NCBI GenBank assembly: GCA_037447655.1
Contig: JBBHKE010002758.1
Coordinates: 234,821 to 296,392 of the forward strand
Source: Zygnema cylindricum
Lineage: Eukaryota > Streptophyta > Zygnematophyceae > Zygnematales > Zygnemataceae
Length of the DNA: 61,572 nucleotides
Direction of reading: 5' to 3'
Shown: positions 10,686 to 23,554 of the stretch, piece by piece
How the letters are laid out: every line of letters begins with the position of its first letter
How positions within the stretch are numbered: the stretch's first letter is position 1
Made by a program: the position numbers and the translations under genes
Notes under the pieces: generated by a model
What the model saw: only the letters and a program-made list of their open reading frames with translations
The model's database searches: none
Told to the model about the DNA's origin: nothing

Positions 10686-11306
10686 CTGTTGTGCCGTTAA
10701 AAAAAGTTTCAGGGTTTTATTAAATATTTTTAGGGATTATCAATATTATTTAGCGTTTTTTTAGAGTTTTTAAAGTTTTCTGAGGATTAATTCATTTTGT
10801 AGGGGTTTTGTATGGTTATTTAAAAATATTTTTTCAAGGTTTTGAACGGTTCTCTGAAGGTTTTGAAGGGCTTTTCTAGGGTTAACCATAAGGTTCTGGA
10901 CGGATTAAAAGAAGATGAAAGTGCGGAAAATTTATGTGAAGTCTACTAAACAGTTAAAAAATGTCCCACCAATAATGAAAATTTAAAGCAATTCACAAAG
11001 TTTACGGGACATTGAAGAATTTCCCCATTTTTATTCGTAGACAGACACTGATGCATAAACCCAAGTAAAATATATTCTATAAAAATGTACCTGCGAGACT
11101 TATTTTAAAAACAAACCTCAACTGACTTTTCATTTAGTACAAGTGAAGTTGGGTAGTGCCCCTTAAGTTCTTCATTAAAAAGTTCAATATTCGTAAAAAC
11201 AATAAATCGGGGCAAGAAATTAAGTATGGATGAAAAGGGCTATAAACGGAGAAATATGGAAAAAGTTTACATATTGACTGTCAAGAGGCCATTTAATTTT
11301 AGGGCC
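10686..11306. other. Intergenic; Pumilio 3' side
   Basis: Contains scattered AGGGTTTT-like words between about 10710 and 10890. The part nearest 11306 should hold the 3' UTR of the minus-strand Pumilio gene. Confidence 0.4.
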
Positions 11307-14300
11307 TCAGGTCGAATATCTATCATCAACTATCGTTTCAATTTTTTCTCAGAAGACAGGCTCAACTTGAGAAGGGAAAAGAGGTTAAGGCTTTAATGTA
11401 CACCTAGAAAGAGGTGAGGGAGGTTTAGGGTTTGAGTTTTTGTATGCAAATAATAAAATGAGTTTTCCAAAACCCTCACCTCCAGCAGCCACTAGTTTTT
11501 CCACACGAGCCACGATGTGTTTTCCATATGTATATTTTTTCAGGGCATGGAGATGAACTCGAATTCGACCAAGGAGCATTTCTCGCTGGGAATCATTGCA
11601 TGTCTCGAGAACTTTTTGAACAACATAATTTGCGAACTGATCCTTCATCATGGCCTGCAAAACAAGGAAAAACAATTTCCTATCACAGCTGAGAAAAATA
11701 AAAAAACACTTTTCTCCGCAGAAAATTTTTCCACACAAAGGAAAATAGGCTTGAACAAAAGAGCCAAAAAACTTAAGTCTGGAAAAAGGTGCTTTGCCCA
11801 GAAATTTGCACCTGAAGGGGCTCATTTTCCTCCGTGAGACCTAACATTTCGTTAATAAGAATTTGTCGTTCTTGAGGGCCTCCATGTTCTAAACACTTCT
11901 CCACTACATTGCTCGCAAACTTATGCTGACTCATCTGAACAATTTGACCAGCAAGTTTGGTGATAATTTCACTACGTTCCATGTCCGTTCCGTGTTCCAA
12001 AACATGCTGTCAAGTTCAATCAACCACAAAATACAAAACAGAAAACCCACCCCAAAAAAAATAGTGTCCCAGGACAACGCTTTAAACGTCAAAGATGGCC
12101 TAGCACATGAAGAAATTGGTTAAAAATGGCAAACAAAAGACAGACAATGCATGAAAAATCCATCCAACAATAGCTGATAAATAAAGCAGCTATAAAGAAT
12201 CTAAGAATTCATAAAATAGAAAAACGGAGTGGACAAAACCAGAGAAACAAGGACAGAATTCGAACTCCCTCAGATCTTTACCTGCACCACATAGTTTCCG
12301 TACTGATCTTGTGCCAGAGCACAGGTAGAACGAAGGATTTCATCCATAATGCCCCTATTCTTCTGATCATCGGTACAATGTTCCAAAACTCTCTGCAAAA
12401 ATGTCAGACAGAAAAGCCCCCCTTAAAATCCTTTCTTTATCGTGCATATAACTAGTCTCGAACACCATAAACCGTGTCTGGCATCCTCTGATCCCTGTAT
12501 ACAACCAGTCAAGAAAGCCCAAACCACATCAAAACCATCTGGCAAACATATCAAAACAGGGGAAAAATACAATCTAAAAATTATTTCCTCGTTTTCAAAC
12601 ACGCCAACAGCCGAGGAATCTAAAGCAACATCAAGTTAGAAAGGTGATTAATGCAATCTTTGGGAATGAGAAACGAACCATACAAGGCAGCTAAGGAAAC
12701 AAACAAAAACTCCTACTGAAATCCTCCCTGAAAATAAATGAAAAAGCACCAGTTTCACACCTTTGATAAAACCCTAAGATTAAGAAAGTCATACCTGAAT
12801 TACTCGACATCCATACGGGTGTGTCGAGAGGGCTACCACTTGCCCATAGAAGCTTGAAATGATGAAGGAGATTCGCTGGGGTGGGACACATTCGATACAT
12901 TTTTGAATAACGTGATTTCCATTCTGATCGCGGACACATCGCATCACGTGTCCATCGAGCTCCATCACAAGAGCTGTTTGTTGATCAACTTCCACAACCT
13001 CCAATGCCTAAACCATAAACCAAAGTTACAAGCGAACCAGCAAACCACACTTAAAAGAATACCATCAAAACACAGTTACAAACCAACCAGTGTCGGAACG
13101 ATGAAAAAGAGGAGAACCATAAAAAACAGCAGTTGAAAACCAAACAGGATTGGGTCAACGAACAAGGGGAGAACGAAAAACCACAGTTAGAAACGGAATT
13201 GAATGAATAAGAGGAAAACCATAAAAATATCCACAGTTAGAAACCAAATAGGGTTAAGCAATAATAAAGCAGAACCATAGAACCACAGGTGGAAAGTTAG
13301 ATTTCAACCCCAATAAGCCGAATTACACCGGGTTCAACAGCAATTAAGTTAAGCAACAATAGTTGGCTTTTGTTGTACCCAAAATAACCTAAGGTGTCCA
13401 TCCCCTGTAGGATGCTTGACACAGTCACCGCCAGTATGTGTGTACACCAAATATAGTTTTGAAAAGACAATAAAAACTTCTAAGTGATAAATCATATGTT
13501 AGGGCTTCCTCTATAAGACAACCCACTTAACCCTCACTAACACTCTTAAGAAGCCTGCTTCCTCTCGCATTTAGCCTAACAAACAAAAGAAAGCTTCTGC
13601 TACAATTTAGCAGGTGAAGAACGGGCAGAAAGAATATCCATCTGCACTTGCAACTTGTTGTTAACTCATCTTCAAACAGCAAACCTCTCAAAGTCTCAAG
13701 TGTAGATTCATTAATATGGTATGGTCCATCACTTCAAGTACAAAAAAAGGTGACCTACATCATAAATTTCGTTTCCAATAAATGAGTGTGTCGACACTAA
13801 TTTACATGCAGTGCAGTGGAAATAATCCTCTAACATATGAACGGATCCAGATCCATTACGATTAGAGATAACAAAATGTCTGCAAGCTAAAGCAGTTACC
13901 CATCACCTTCCATCAACAGATACATCGAAATACAACTCGCTTTCAATCTGAGAGGGAAATTCACCTTTTGAATAACTCGACAGCCGTACATCTGAAGACT
14001 CAGTGCAAGCACATGGCCAATCAGTTGATCCGCTAGTTTCCGACGCTGGGCAGCAGTTCCATGTTCAAAAAACTGAACAAAGATACAAAGGAACATGCGG
14101 CACCATCAGCAAAAAAAAAAACCATCTTCCTCCATAATATACACAGAAGAAACCAGAAACTTACACCGTATAGTCTTAAAAAAACGTTGGCGTGTTATAA
14201 GCGTTTATCTTATTTTGTTGTTGTTGTTGTTTTTTTGCCACTTGAATCAGGTTTTTTGTGTGCACACATGTCCGATTACAATTTGGAGAACGCCAATCAA

Positions 14301-16334
14301 AAGGTAGGAACCTTACCTTCCATTGCAACTGTCAGATTAAAAATGTGTTTAGGTGGCAGAAAAAACATTAACACTAATATCGATACACAGCGAAGTGTAC
14401 ATTCACCACCATAAATATGACCAAGCTTAAAAAGTCTGAGGCATTAAGATGCAACTTCATGCAGGAACAAGATATGCCTGAGTATAGCTCTGAAAATTAC
14501 CAGACCTTGCAATGTCAATTATCCAGCGGAGCAAATCAAATCGGGAAAGGAGCCCAAATAAAAAAAGTTAATAACATAAGTTGAAATTACTAACAACTTA
14601 TGAGAGTATAAGGATTGTTAGAATTGTGTTTACATTAGTATTAAAAACTCTGATTCAGTTTCGGATGACGTGGCTGTTTTTGAACCATTTAGACTTCAGA
14701 AAAACAATATTAGTATTTTTAGCGATATTTTGTGGTGAGAGGGCAAAACAAAAACAAAACCGGAAAAGTGTTATAAACGCTAATAGCGATTCACGTGTAG
14801 GTTCGGCTAAGAACAGCACAGCAAGGCACAACTTCAGCCAGCGAGGATTTCAAGTCAGGCCAAAAAGTGGACCCACAGTAACTATCATGGTAGGAAAAAA
14901 TCTTACACAAAACTCCAGAGGGACAGGCAAACCAGTACTAAAATGATAGTCACAAACTGAAGAAAAATGCCAGAACATGCTAACTCTCCTGTTTTGCTTT
15001 CAGATTGCAACATGTAATTAACGAGAATTGATCCTTAGGTTTTGCTCACTTGGCGCAAAAACCTTCTTCAAAAAGCGCCAAAAAAATGGTCAGAAATTCC
15101 ATCCTTTCAACCTTCTCCACACAAATGGATGAAGTTTTTGACCGAATGTACTCTCATAAATAGTAACACATACAGACATCTCAGAAATAACAAACCCCAA
15201 TAAAACAAAATACATTCAGCTCTACAACAATCACGTTAAAAATTTCAAACATAACTATAACTAAGCTTTTACTGGTACGGGAGGTTATGGAAACCTCAAG
15301 TTCAATTGCCTTGAAAACGATTAATATTTGTCAGGAAATCTACGATGAGATACTAGCCTTGCAGTGGTTGATAAAAAAATTCCCACAGGAAAAGCACAAA
15401 GTAGGAATTGTACATGTGAGGAAAAAAAAATATGCTGGAAATTCCTGGCATGCTAATCCAGCAAGAAACCCCAATTGCCTCACCTTCTGAATCACATAAT
15501 TCCCGAATACATCTGTCATCAATGTCAAAGCCCGGGGCAATACTTCTGAGAACACCATTTCCTTCTCGTCCAGACCTGCTGTTTCCAACTTTTGCTGAAT
15601 GAAGCGACTTCCATGCTGATCAGCACTGCAAGAATTTTTTGTCAAAAGAGCACCATCGGTTCAAGACATTGGCCTTTAAATCACGCATACATCACTATGT
15701 TGATTCAAAACTCCGACCTTTCTACATCACTATGCTGATAAAACCAATGTTTACATCAACAATCTCAAACTTACCTGCAGCAATTTCCAGAGAGCTAGGA
15801 AAACCTAGGCAAAAAAAACAAAAAAAAAATGAAAAAACACATTCATTAAAGTAGCCAACTGATTACAAAAAGGCTCTTGCAATATAACTTGTGAATAACT
15901 AGAGGTAAATAACTGTTCTGACAAAAATATGAATGTGAAAACAGCTGGAATAGAGTCACTAGAACTAGAGCAACAAGCCCAAAAGAGCATGGAAACCTCA
16001 AAAGATTATAAGATGGATTGTAATCGTTGTACTTGATGACACTGTCAACAGGCATAAATGAAAGATAGGAGTCAACCAGAAAAAAAAAAAAATTTATGAA
16101 AGCTCCCACCTATAATCAGGATTATTTTCAAACGTGACCCTTTAATTCTGCTGCAGATAATGTTCTCTCTTTCCCCTGCTTTCACCCGTAGGCGTGCAGT
16201 GCGTAATTCATTAACCAGGCTTTTAAAAAAGACACCATAATAATAAATCACGTCAATTCCAAAACCTAGAAAAACCTTCAACAGACAGGAATCCACCATT
16301 CACTATCCACTTCAACGAGAGAGAGGGGGAGAGG

Positions 16335-16418
<84 letters not shown>

Positions 16419-19400
16419 AGAGAGAGGGGGGNNNNNNNNNNGGTTGAGAGAGAGAGAGGTGAGAAGAGAGAGAGAGAGAGAAGGGTGAGAGAGAGGGGGA
16501 AGAGTGGAGAGAGAGAGAGTTGGAAGAGAGGGAGAAAGAGAGAAAGAGTTCAAGTACGGCGGAATGTACAGGACGATTACTTACCTGAATTCCACAACAT
16601 GCATCATGATATCCACTAGCTCAAATCTCCGTGTCTTGTTGTTTTTAAACTCCTCCAAAAGGCTCGAGTTTCGCGTATCTCCTCCATCCGCAGAGCCATT
16701 TCCTTCCCCTCGTCCTGTTTGCCAATCTGAGTATGATAAAGCAGATGAATTTGATGAAGACCTCCCAGCTGTTCCACTAGAGAGAGGCAATCTCTCCTCT
16801 CTCCTACTACCACTTGTCATAGGAGGACCTAATCCTTGGAGTTGTGAACCAAGACCTGCCCGACTACCCGGAGAAACTGCCAATGGAGGAGCTGCAAAAA
16901 CCATGGATGACTGTAAACCTCCAGGGGGGGAACCATAATACCCTGGACTTATTGAACCGCTCAAAGAAGCTTTTGCCACAGGAACAGGGCCTGTCCGTGA
17001 ATAACTTGGCTTATGATCACCTCCATAACCTGATTGAGCCATGATTCCACTGACAGTTCCCTTTGTTAAATCTAGAACTTCTGAATGTGGATTCACGGAC
17101 TGATTTGAAGAATAAGCCCTTAATGCTCCCTGTTCTGCAACTAAGTTACGAGCTTCCTCAGCCGCAGCACGTTGTTGAACATACGACAAATAGAGTGGAT
17201 CAGCCAAAGCTTGAGGGGGTAGGGGGGCTCCTGCAGCAGAAGATGTTCCTGAGTACTTGTAAAGAGGATGGTTACCGTTTCCTAAGCCTGAAGCACTTGT
17301 ATTAGATGGCCTGCTTCCTCCTCCTCCTCCCCCGCCCCCGCCGCCGCCACCACCGCCGCCGCCGCCGCCTCCTATTCCTCCTCCCCCAACTCCCCCAACT
17401 CCTCCGCCTAGTCCTCCTCCAACTCCTCCGCCTAATCCTCCTCCACCTCCTCCTCCTACTCCTCCTCCTACTCCAACTCCTCCAACACCTACAGGATTGT
17501 CAAAGCCGAGAGGGACTCCTGGAGGAGGATAACCGGCCATTACTGGAGCAAGCATGGCCGGGTTTAGCGGATATCCCGGCATGCCCATGGCGGCATATTG
17601 AGGAGCATACATGGCAGCAGCAGCAGCATGGACATTGTGATAGTACGGACTTCCCATATAAAGGGCAGCATACATATTGGGAGCAGCTGCAGCCGCTGCT
17701 GCTGCTGCTGCTACAGCTGCTTGCTGAGCTTGATTTTGATTTTGATTATGACTTTGATTTTGATTGGACGAATGTAAGAAAGAAGGAGAACCGTGAGCTT
17801 GCGGTGGAGAACCGACTAAGGAGTTGCCACCAACGCCACCACCAGCACCAGCACCGCCGTATCGAGCCTGTGCTCCAGCAGCTCTGTAACTCTGGTCGAG
17901 ACTGGCATATAATTGCTGTTGTTGTTGCTGCTGTTGTTGTGAGGAACGATGAGAATGTTGTTGTTGTTGTTGCTGTTGACGTTGTTGCTGCTGTTGCTGT
18001 TGGTGTTGATTCTGGAGTTGATTCTGATGCTGATTCTGATGTTGGTTTTGAAGTTGGTTTTGAAGCTGACTTTGAATTTGATTTTGAAGTTGATTTTGAA
18101 GCTGGTTTTGAAGTTGGTTCTGGAGTTGATTTTGAAGTTGATTTTGGTGTTGAAGCTGTTGTTGCTGCTGCTGTTGCTGTTGTTGTTGTTGTTGCTGCTG
18201 TTGCTGTTGCTGTTGTTGCTGTTGTTGTTCCTGTTGCTGCTGTTGTTGTTGTTGTCGTTGCTGATGTTGAGCTATCTGTTCATGAATCTCTTGAACAGTA
18301 GGACCTTCCTGACCTCCGCCCTGTAAACTAAAGCTTTGAAGAGCAGCAGCTATTTCAGAAGCACTATGGCTTCCTCCAGGAAGAACCCTACCACCCATGG
18401 ACATCCCTAGAGACTGCCCTACAATACCGGGACTTGCAGAACGGTTAAGAGGCAACGGGGAAGGAATCCTGGGAACAGGAGAAGCTCCCATGCTGTTCGA
18501 TAATGTCAACACCGTCGGAGGACTGTGTCTTCCAGAATCCATGGCCAAGGTCGCCGTTGTTGTTGGTACAGGATTTGGAGTAAGTGACCTTGGTACTTGA
18601 TTTGCATTGTTTAACAAACTGGAGTTCATGTGTTCGGCAGCACTCAGAGCTTCTCTCATATTACTGAGTTGGAGATCGACATCTTCCGTAGATTGTTCTC
18701 CAGCTGCCCGACTGGACGCTCTCGAGTGCATATAAACAGGGGACGGGGTACGAGGAAAATCTTCCTGTGGAGAAACAAAAAAAAAACCAGCCCAAATGTA
18801 CTCGTAAGCATAAAAAGCTTTTAGACGTGGATCAAAAAAACAAAGAGAGCCACAACAACCATAAAACGCTCCACATCAAGTTAGCGTTCCAAGACCACAC
18901 TACCCATCGCTATTGGTGAAAAGGAATTATTAGCATTAAGCAAACTTAGTATAATCAATACTAATTTAGGACGGAGTGGCGTGGCCACTCCCTCAAATAC
19001 TGTTATAAACAATTTTACTTGTACGGCAACCGAACTAGTGTTATTAACATTGATAGTGAGGGGAGTGAAAAGGACTAATTATCCAGATATACTTTTTAGC
19101 ATATTTGGAACACTCAAACACATCAGCAAACAGGACCGATTCCTCCAGACACAGCCATGTAAAATGTTGTAAATGTTCAACTAAACCAGCAGATCTCACA
19201 CATTTGTCTACGATTCCAAATGGATGGATAAACCTTCATTATATCCAGAAAACATGGACAGAAAAACAAAAAAAAAACATTTTTCCTGCTTGCATAGTGT
19301 GTAGTCAAAGAAAAATATAAAAAAGCAGAAAACACTGAAAACCAAACAACTCTACAGAGAGTTAGCAGGCTCAATCACGAAAGTACATCACAGGCAAAAA

Positions 19401-20063
19401 TCACCAGAAATTTTGATGATGATAAAAGCTGCAAAGTTTGTCACAAAATTGTCCCCTATTTTCTTCAAATAACTCAAAACATTGATTTTGTTTTCTTGTT
19501 GATGAGAACTTAACAAACTGCTGCAAACGAGGTAAAACGTTTAATCCTAAACTCCAATTTCCTTCATCTACTCTAATGAAACCTTCTACCTGGCATTATC
19601 TATCAAAAAGAAGAAATCCACATTTTAACACATGCTAGCCAAACACGCCATTTACAACACGAAAGAGTAGTATAAAACAAAAGAATAGAATAAAAGAAAT
19701 CGACAGAAAGAATACAGAAATAGTAACCTAACCTAATCTCTTTGTCATATACCTTGTCAGAAAGGGGTCGGACCGACATCATCATCATCAGTAACACCAA
19801 TGACCAAGCAAAGTTTTGATAAAACATTCCCTAAAACAGCAAATACAATAATGAAGATGGTAAGAAAATTCCTTCATTAAGCCAACATACACTTCACTGA
19901 TTGTCCATTGGAAGAGCAAACAGAAAAGAACAACATCACATGTGAAAAGCGAATTTTCAAAGTTTTGCCAATTGGCAAGTTAAGGAAGCGCAGGTGGTCG
20001 ACAAGCAAGAGATCTCAGGAACCACAAAGTACAGAGAGATAGAGAAGGGGGAGGGGGGAAGAG

Positions 20064-20136
<73 letters not shown>

Positions 20137-21747
20137 ACTGCATGAACTGTAAAAAGTATGACTATTTCCACCATCTTTCATTTTTAGACCTTTCTGTCAA
20201 ATCCCGCAATACATACTATGCACTGATATATTTTATTCCAAACCTGAAACAGCAAAGTCAACCTCATTCAATCACAAATCGGCAGACAAAGGTTAGATAT
20301 TGGAGGAGTCAAAGGGAGTCAAAGTTATGGCAGATGGGAAAACGAAAATACAATATGCAGAATTTTTCTGTACAACAAAATTTCCTTTCTGAATCCACTG
20401 CTCAAGATTTGGTCCCAATTTATGGACACTGCCATTCAATAAACGGCAGAACATAACTGTTTTCAAAAGCATACTCTTGCAGTAAGAAAACATGTCAGTA
20501 AACGGAATACAATAGTTTTAAACTTGGATACAGATTTAGACATAAAACACAAAATCCAAACATAAATCCTTGTCAATGTGCATCAGTAACCGAACTCAAA
20601 CAATGGCAAAACCCTGGCTAAGGGAATTGATACGCATACATCTCCAGTCCCATCTGATAGACTGCTGTAATATAAGAATAGTTTCAAAGAACTATTTTTC
20701 AGTAAAACAGTTTTGATTCAGAAAAAGGAAAACCCCAAATCTGGTGCACAAAAACCCTGATTTTCATTTCACGCAACCCAAAGCTCCAACAATAAACTGG
20801 ACACGGGAGTTTTCCACACAGAAAAAAGAAACCACAAAAACCATATAAAACAAAAAAATCGATTCAAATCCACCTTATATTACCTGTATAAGATCGACCA
20901 GGCTCTTAGTTTTCGGGCGACTGCCCAATCCCATCGCGGATAGACTAAGTAAACTATCCCCTCTCTCTCCTGACCACTCATTTGCCGCCATTCTTCGAGC
21001 CCTTAACCCTAATGACGATTCATCTCCTAAACCTTCATCATCACTGGCCTCAAATTCTTCTTGATGAGTCGGTAAAACAGGCTGAGTTGAAAACAAGGAC
21101 TTGTTATTACTATTATTGGTGATATTTGTACTGTAATTGTCGTCAATGGAGTGGAAATCTCGATCAGGAATGCCTCCGCCTGATCGAATTCGGTGTGCCA
21201 AACGAACATTATCCCAAGAAATGAGAGGAGGAGGGAGACGAGGGTTCAGATTTATATGTGAATAGTAGTACGCCAAATAAGCTGGATCAGAACGAAGCTC
21301 TTGTTCATTATCAAATCGATCCATCCCTCCTCCTCCTCCTCCACCAACTCCTCTTTCATCTTGTTCAGAAATAAAATTGCGACCTTCGAGCCCTCCTCCT
21401 CCTCCTCCACCTCCTCCTCCCCCTCCCCCTCCCAACAATAACGCCGTTCCATGCGGATGATGAGCGAATAATCCGCCACCAGCTGTCCCCATTGAAGCTT
21501 CGACAGAAGGAGGAGCGCTACCACTCCTCTGAGGAACATCTCTTCCTAGTAAAAGATTATCAAATCTGGACCGTCCCCTTAACAAAAGTCCAATTTCATG
21601 AGCAACTCCATCGGCATTAGGAGGAGGAGGATGGGAAGGAACTCTCCCTAAACCTTCATTACCTCCAACCCCCATGGCACCTCTTACTCCTCCTCCATTC
21701 CCTAGCATATGACCTGCGCCAGGTGTCCGAACCTGAGCTGCCGACAT
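11307..21747 (-). CDS. PUM: Pumilio (PUF) family RNA-binding protein
   Basis: Nine exons, in transcript order: 21747-20884, 18764-16585, 15625-15484, 14072-13965, 13007-12795, 12392-12282, 12006-11812, 11654-11480, 11347-11307. They sum to 4029 nt (1342 residues) with all phases matching. Residues up to about 985 are low-complexity. They include poly-Gly and poly-Gln runs, a QLQN-type repeat and the plant Pumilio block [18 protein letters not shown] across the exon 1/2 junction. The C-terminal third is a Pumilio homology domain with eight repeats. Base-reading motifs in order are SRFIQ, NYVIQ, CRVIQ, NHVIQ, CRVIQ, NYVVQ, SNVVE, NYVVQ, predicting recognition of UGUAUAUA in mRNA 3' UTRs, as in animal PUM1. 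Such proteins repress or destabilise mRNA in the cytoplasm. The last exon is less certain: reading through the donor at 11479 would stop at 11385 instead, but splicing restores the expected VAAGE ending. Confidence 0.9.
12990..13300. repeat. Degenerate ~60-bp tandem repeat in a Pumilio intron
   Basis: Phrases such as CACAGTTAGAAAC, AACCATAAA and GGGAGAAC recur at roughly 60-bp spacing just upstream of the fifth exon. The copies are strongly diverged. Confidence 0.45.
14164..14397. mobile_element. TA-flanked MITE, CACCGTGTATCG subfamily
   Basis: Begins CACCGTATAGTC after TA and ends CGATACACAGCGAAGTG before TA. Its interior (ACACATGTCCGATT, GGAACCTTACCTTCCATTGC, AACTGTCAGAT) matches the elements at 22845-23061 and 37232-37456. 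It lies in a Pumilio intron. No coding frame is present. A further right end of the family, TAATAGCGATTCACGTG, lies at about 14781-14797 without a clear left end. Confidence 0.6.
16310..16560. repeat. (GA)n microsatellite with assembly gap
   Basis: AGAGAG dinucleotide run with GGGG interruptions, directly downstream (minus sense) of Pumilio exon 2. It includes ten unresolved bases at 16432-16441. True length is unknown. Confidence 0.9.
16432..16441. other. Assembly gap (10 N)
   Basis: Ten ambiguous bases inside the GA run. They fall in an intron and do not affect a reading frame. Confidence 0.99.
18898..19067. mobile_element. TA-type MITE, CACTRCCCATCG subfamily
   Basis: Left end CACTACCCATCGCTATT and right end ACATTGATAGTGAGGGGAGTG. 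Size and interior words (ATTATTAGCATTAA, AATACTAATTTA) match other members. It sits in the first Pumilio intron. Confidence 0.5.
20068..20136. repeat. (AG)n microsatellite
   Basis: Near-perfect AG dinucleotide array in the first Pumilio intron. Confidence 0.95.
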
Positions 21748-21935
21748 CAGCTGCTCTCTCTCAGTCTCTCTCTCTCTCTCTCTCTGTCCCTCTCTCCCTC
21801 TCTCCCTTTTTCCTCACTTTCTCCCTTTCGGTCTCCCTCTCTCTATCTTGCACTTTCGCTCCCTCTTTCTCTCCTCTCCCTCTCTATTGTACACTCACTC
21901 CCTCTCTTTCTCTATCCCTTTTCCTCCTGTGATAT
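21748..21935 (-). promoter_or_regulatory. Pumilio 5' leader with GA-rich tract
   Basis: Directly upstream of the Pumilio ATG the minus strand is (GA)n-rich (plus strand CTCTCT with CCTCTC), a common feature of plant 5' leaders and core promoters. No TATA box is obvious nearby. The transcription start is unknown. Confidence 0.35.
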
Positions 21936-22671
21936 CAGAAAAGGAGCACATGAGAAAACGAGAAAACCTGGAAAGGCCAAAAATAAATCTTCATAACCAG
22001 CTTGTTCAGAGTCTTCGGGTACAATTCCAGTTAACTGTAGGTTAAAAAACAGGACTTTGATCTCTTAAATTTGTTTCCTTCAATCTATTCAATCCTCTCT
22101 GCTGAGTATAAACTGAATCGAGACATGTAAATCACCTGATTGTACTGTCATAAAACACTAGCGTCCAAAGCTTCTTCCTTCAGTTGCAGTTTGTTTTTAA
22201 GTAGAAGTAAAACCTAAAAGCTCATTGCAGAGCTCCAAAGACCACAAAAAGACAAACAAAAACAGGCCTTCTCCCCTTCTCAGTTTTCTCAGGAGACCAT
22301 TCAAATGGCTCCTTTGGAGCCATTACAAAAAAACATTGAAAAAGGGCAAAAAATGAGAGGAAAAGATTATAAATTTAGGCCAAAGACGGCCAAAAAAGAG
22401 TGTGTGGAAGGAGCTACATGATCGACTGCCAGACCTTTGGAGTTTGTGACACTTGTAGGCAGGACGTAGAGAAGAGGTGGCGGCTGTAGCGGTCACGGCT
22501 GTATCAGGCTGTCATAGTTGCTGCTGTAGCGAAAATCCAAATGCCGACCAGCTGTAGCGGAGTTTGCGCTGACACAGGAAGCGGCAGGATTTTGTAAGAT
22601 AATTCGTAGATATGAAAATTTATTATTTTTAAAAATATTTAAAATTATTGGTCAAAACGATGACATACGCA
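21936..22671. other. Intergenic between Pumilio and tRNA-Arg
   Basis: Presumed Pumilio promoter side. From about 22465 to 22560 a GCTGTAGCG-type word recurs (GGCTGTAGCGGTCACGGCTG, CTGCTGTAGCG, AGCTGTAGCGG). No coding region is recognised. Confidence 0.4.
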
Positions 22672-22744
22672 GATCGCGTGGCCTAATGGATAAGGCGCTC
22701 GCCTCCGGAGCGGGAGATTGTGGGTTCGAGTCCCATCGTGATCG
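22672..22744 (+). tRNA. tRNA-Arg(CCG): tRNA-Arg (CCG)
   Basis: A 73-base cloverleaf. Acceptor GATCGCG pairs with CGTGATC (one G:U) with discriminator G. The D arm is GCCTAATGGATAAGGC. The anticodon stem CTCGC/GCGGG has a single U:G pair and loop CTCCGGA, giving anticodon CCG. The T arm TGTGGGTTCGAGTCCCATC has an intact B box. No intron. A TTTTT run about 30 bases downstream could terminate RNA polymerase III. Confidence 0.95.
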
Positions 22745-22844
22745 GGTTGTCGAATTTATTAATATAAGATTTTTGCTTCGCCCTATTTAGACAGAAAGCT
22801 GCTCCTGCTCACTGACGTAGCACATGACTGACGTCTGTCAATTA

Positions 22845-23061
22845 CACCGTGTATCGCTACTAGTGATGACGTCCCCCCCGCCACCAAAAACATCTTTACT
22901 CCGTACACTCTTGTCCGATTTTCAATTTAAGACCGTCAATCAGAAGCTGAGGATCTTGCCTTTCAATCGTAACCGTCAGATCCAAAAACCGACATGCGTG
23001 TACGGAGAAAATATGTTTAAAGAGAAGAAAACGACAGTAACACTAATAAAGATTCACGGTG
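22845..23061. mobile_element. TA-flanked MITE, CACCGTGTATCG subfamily
   Basis: Flanked by TA on both sides. Left end CACCGTGTATCGCTACTAG, right end ACTAATAAAGATTCACGGTG. The interior closely matches 37232-37456 (CCGATTTTCAATTT, GACATGCGTGTACGGAGAAA). TA duplication and short size fit Stowaway-like (Tc1/mariner) MITEs. No transposase. Confidence 0.75.
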
Positions 23062-23554
23062 TACTGTACGGTACAATATGCTGACTCTTACCGTACTCGT
23101 TTTTGGTCGTTTTCTCGATTTTTATTTTGGTTCTTCTTTTTTTTCAATGTACGCGCTGGATTGAAAAGTTGATAAGGATTCGACGCTATAGACAAATCTG
23201 GCCGTCGAATCTCCGGATTATTATTGAACCCTAAATCGTGGTTTTCGCTTCAGGAGTTTTATTCTCGGGAGTTGCAGATGGTGGAGCAAATTTAACTGCT
23301 CCGTCAAGAGTCTTCAGCTGCGAGTGGGCCGCTTACGGTTTCCTGTTTCATGTTCGTACAGTTTCGTACAATTTTTTTACATCCAGTCGGGGATTTGTTC
23401 CAAAGAAGAGAGCATGGAATCATGAAAGCCAATTGCGCGTTAGCTGGCATTCCAAACTTCAAGTATCACAAAAATGAGAAAATAAGTATATTTTGTACTT
23501 TATCTTAGTTTATTTTATTTACCGCGGGATATTTCTCACATTCTATGATACTAA

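Noticed and set aside
17306-18326. Plus-strand ORFs over the Pumilio glutamine/glycine region (331 and 125 codons)
   Set aside because: Antisense shadows of CAG/CAA and GGN repeats in Pumilio exon 2.
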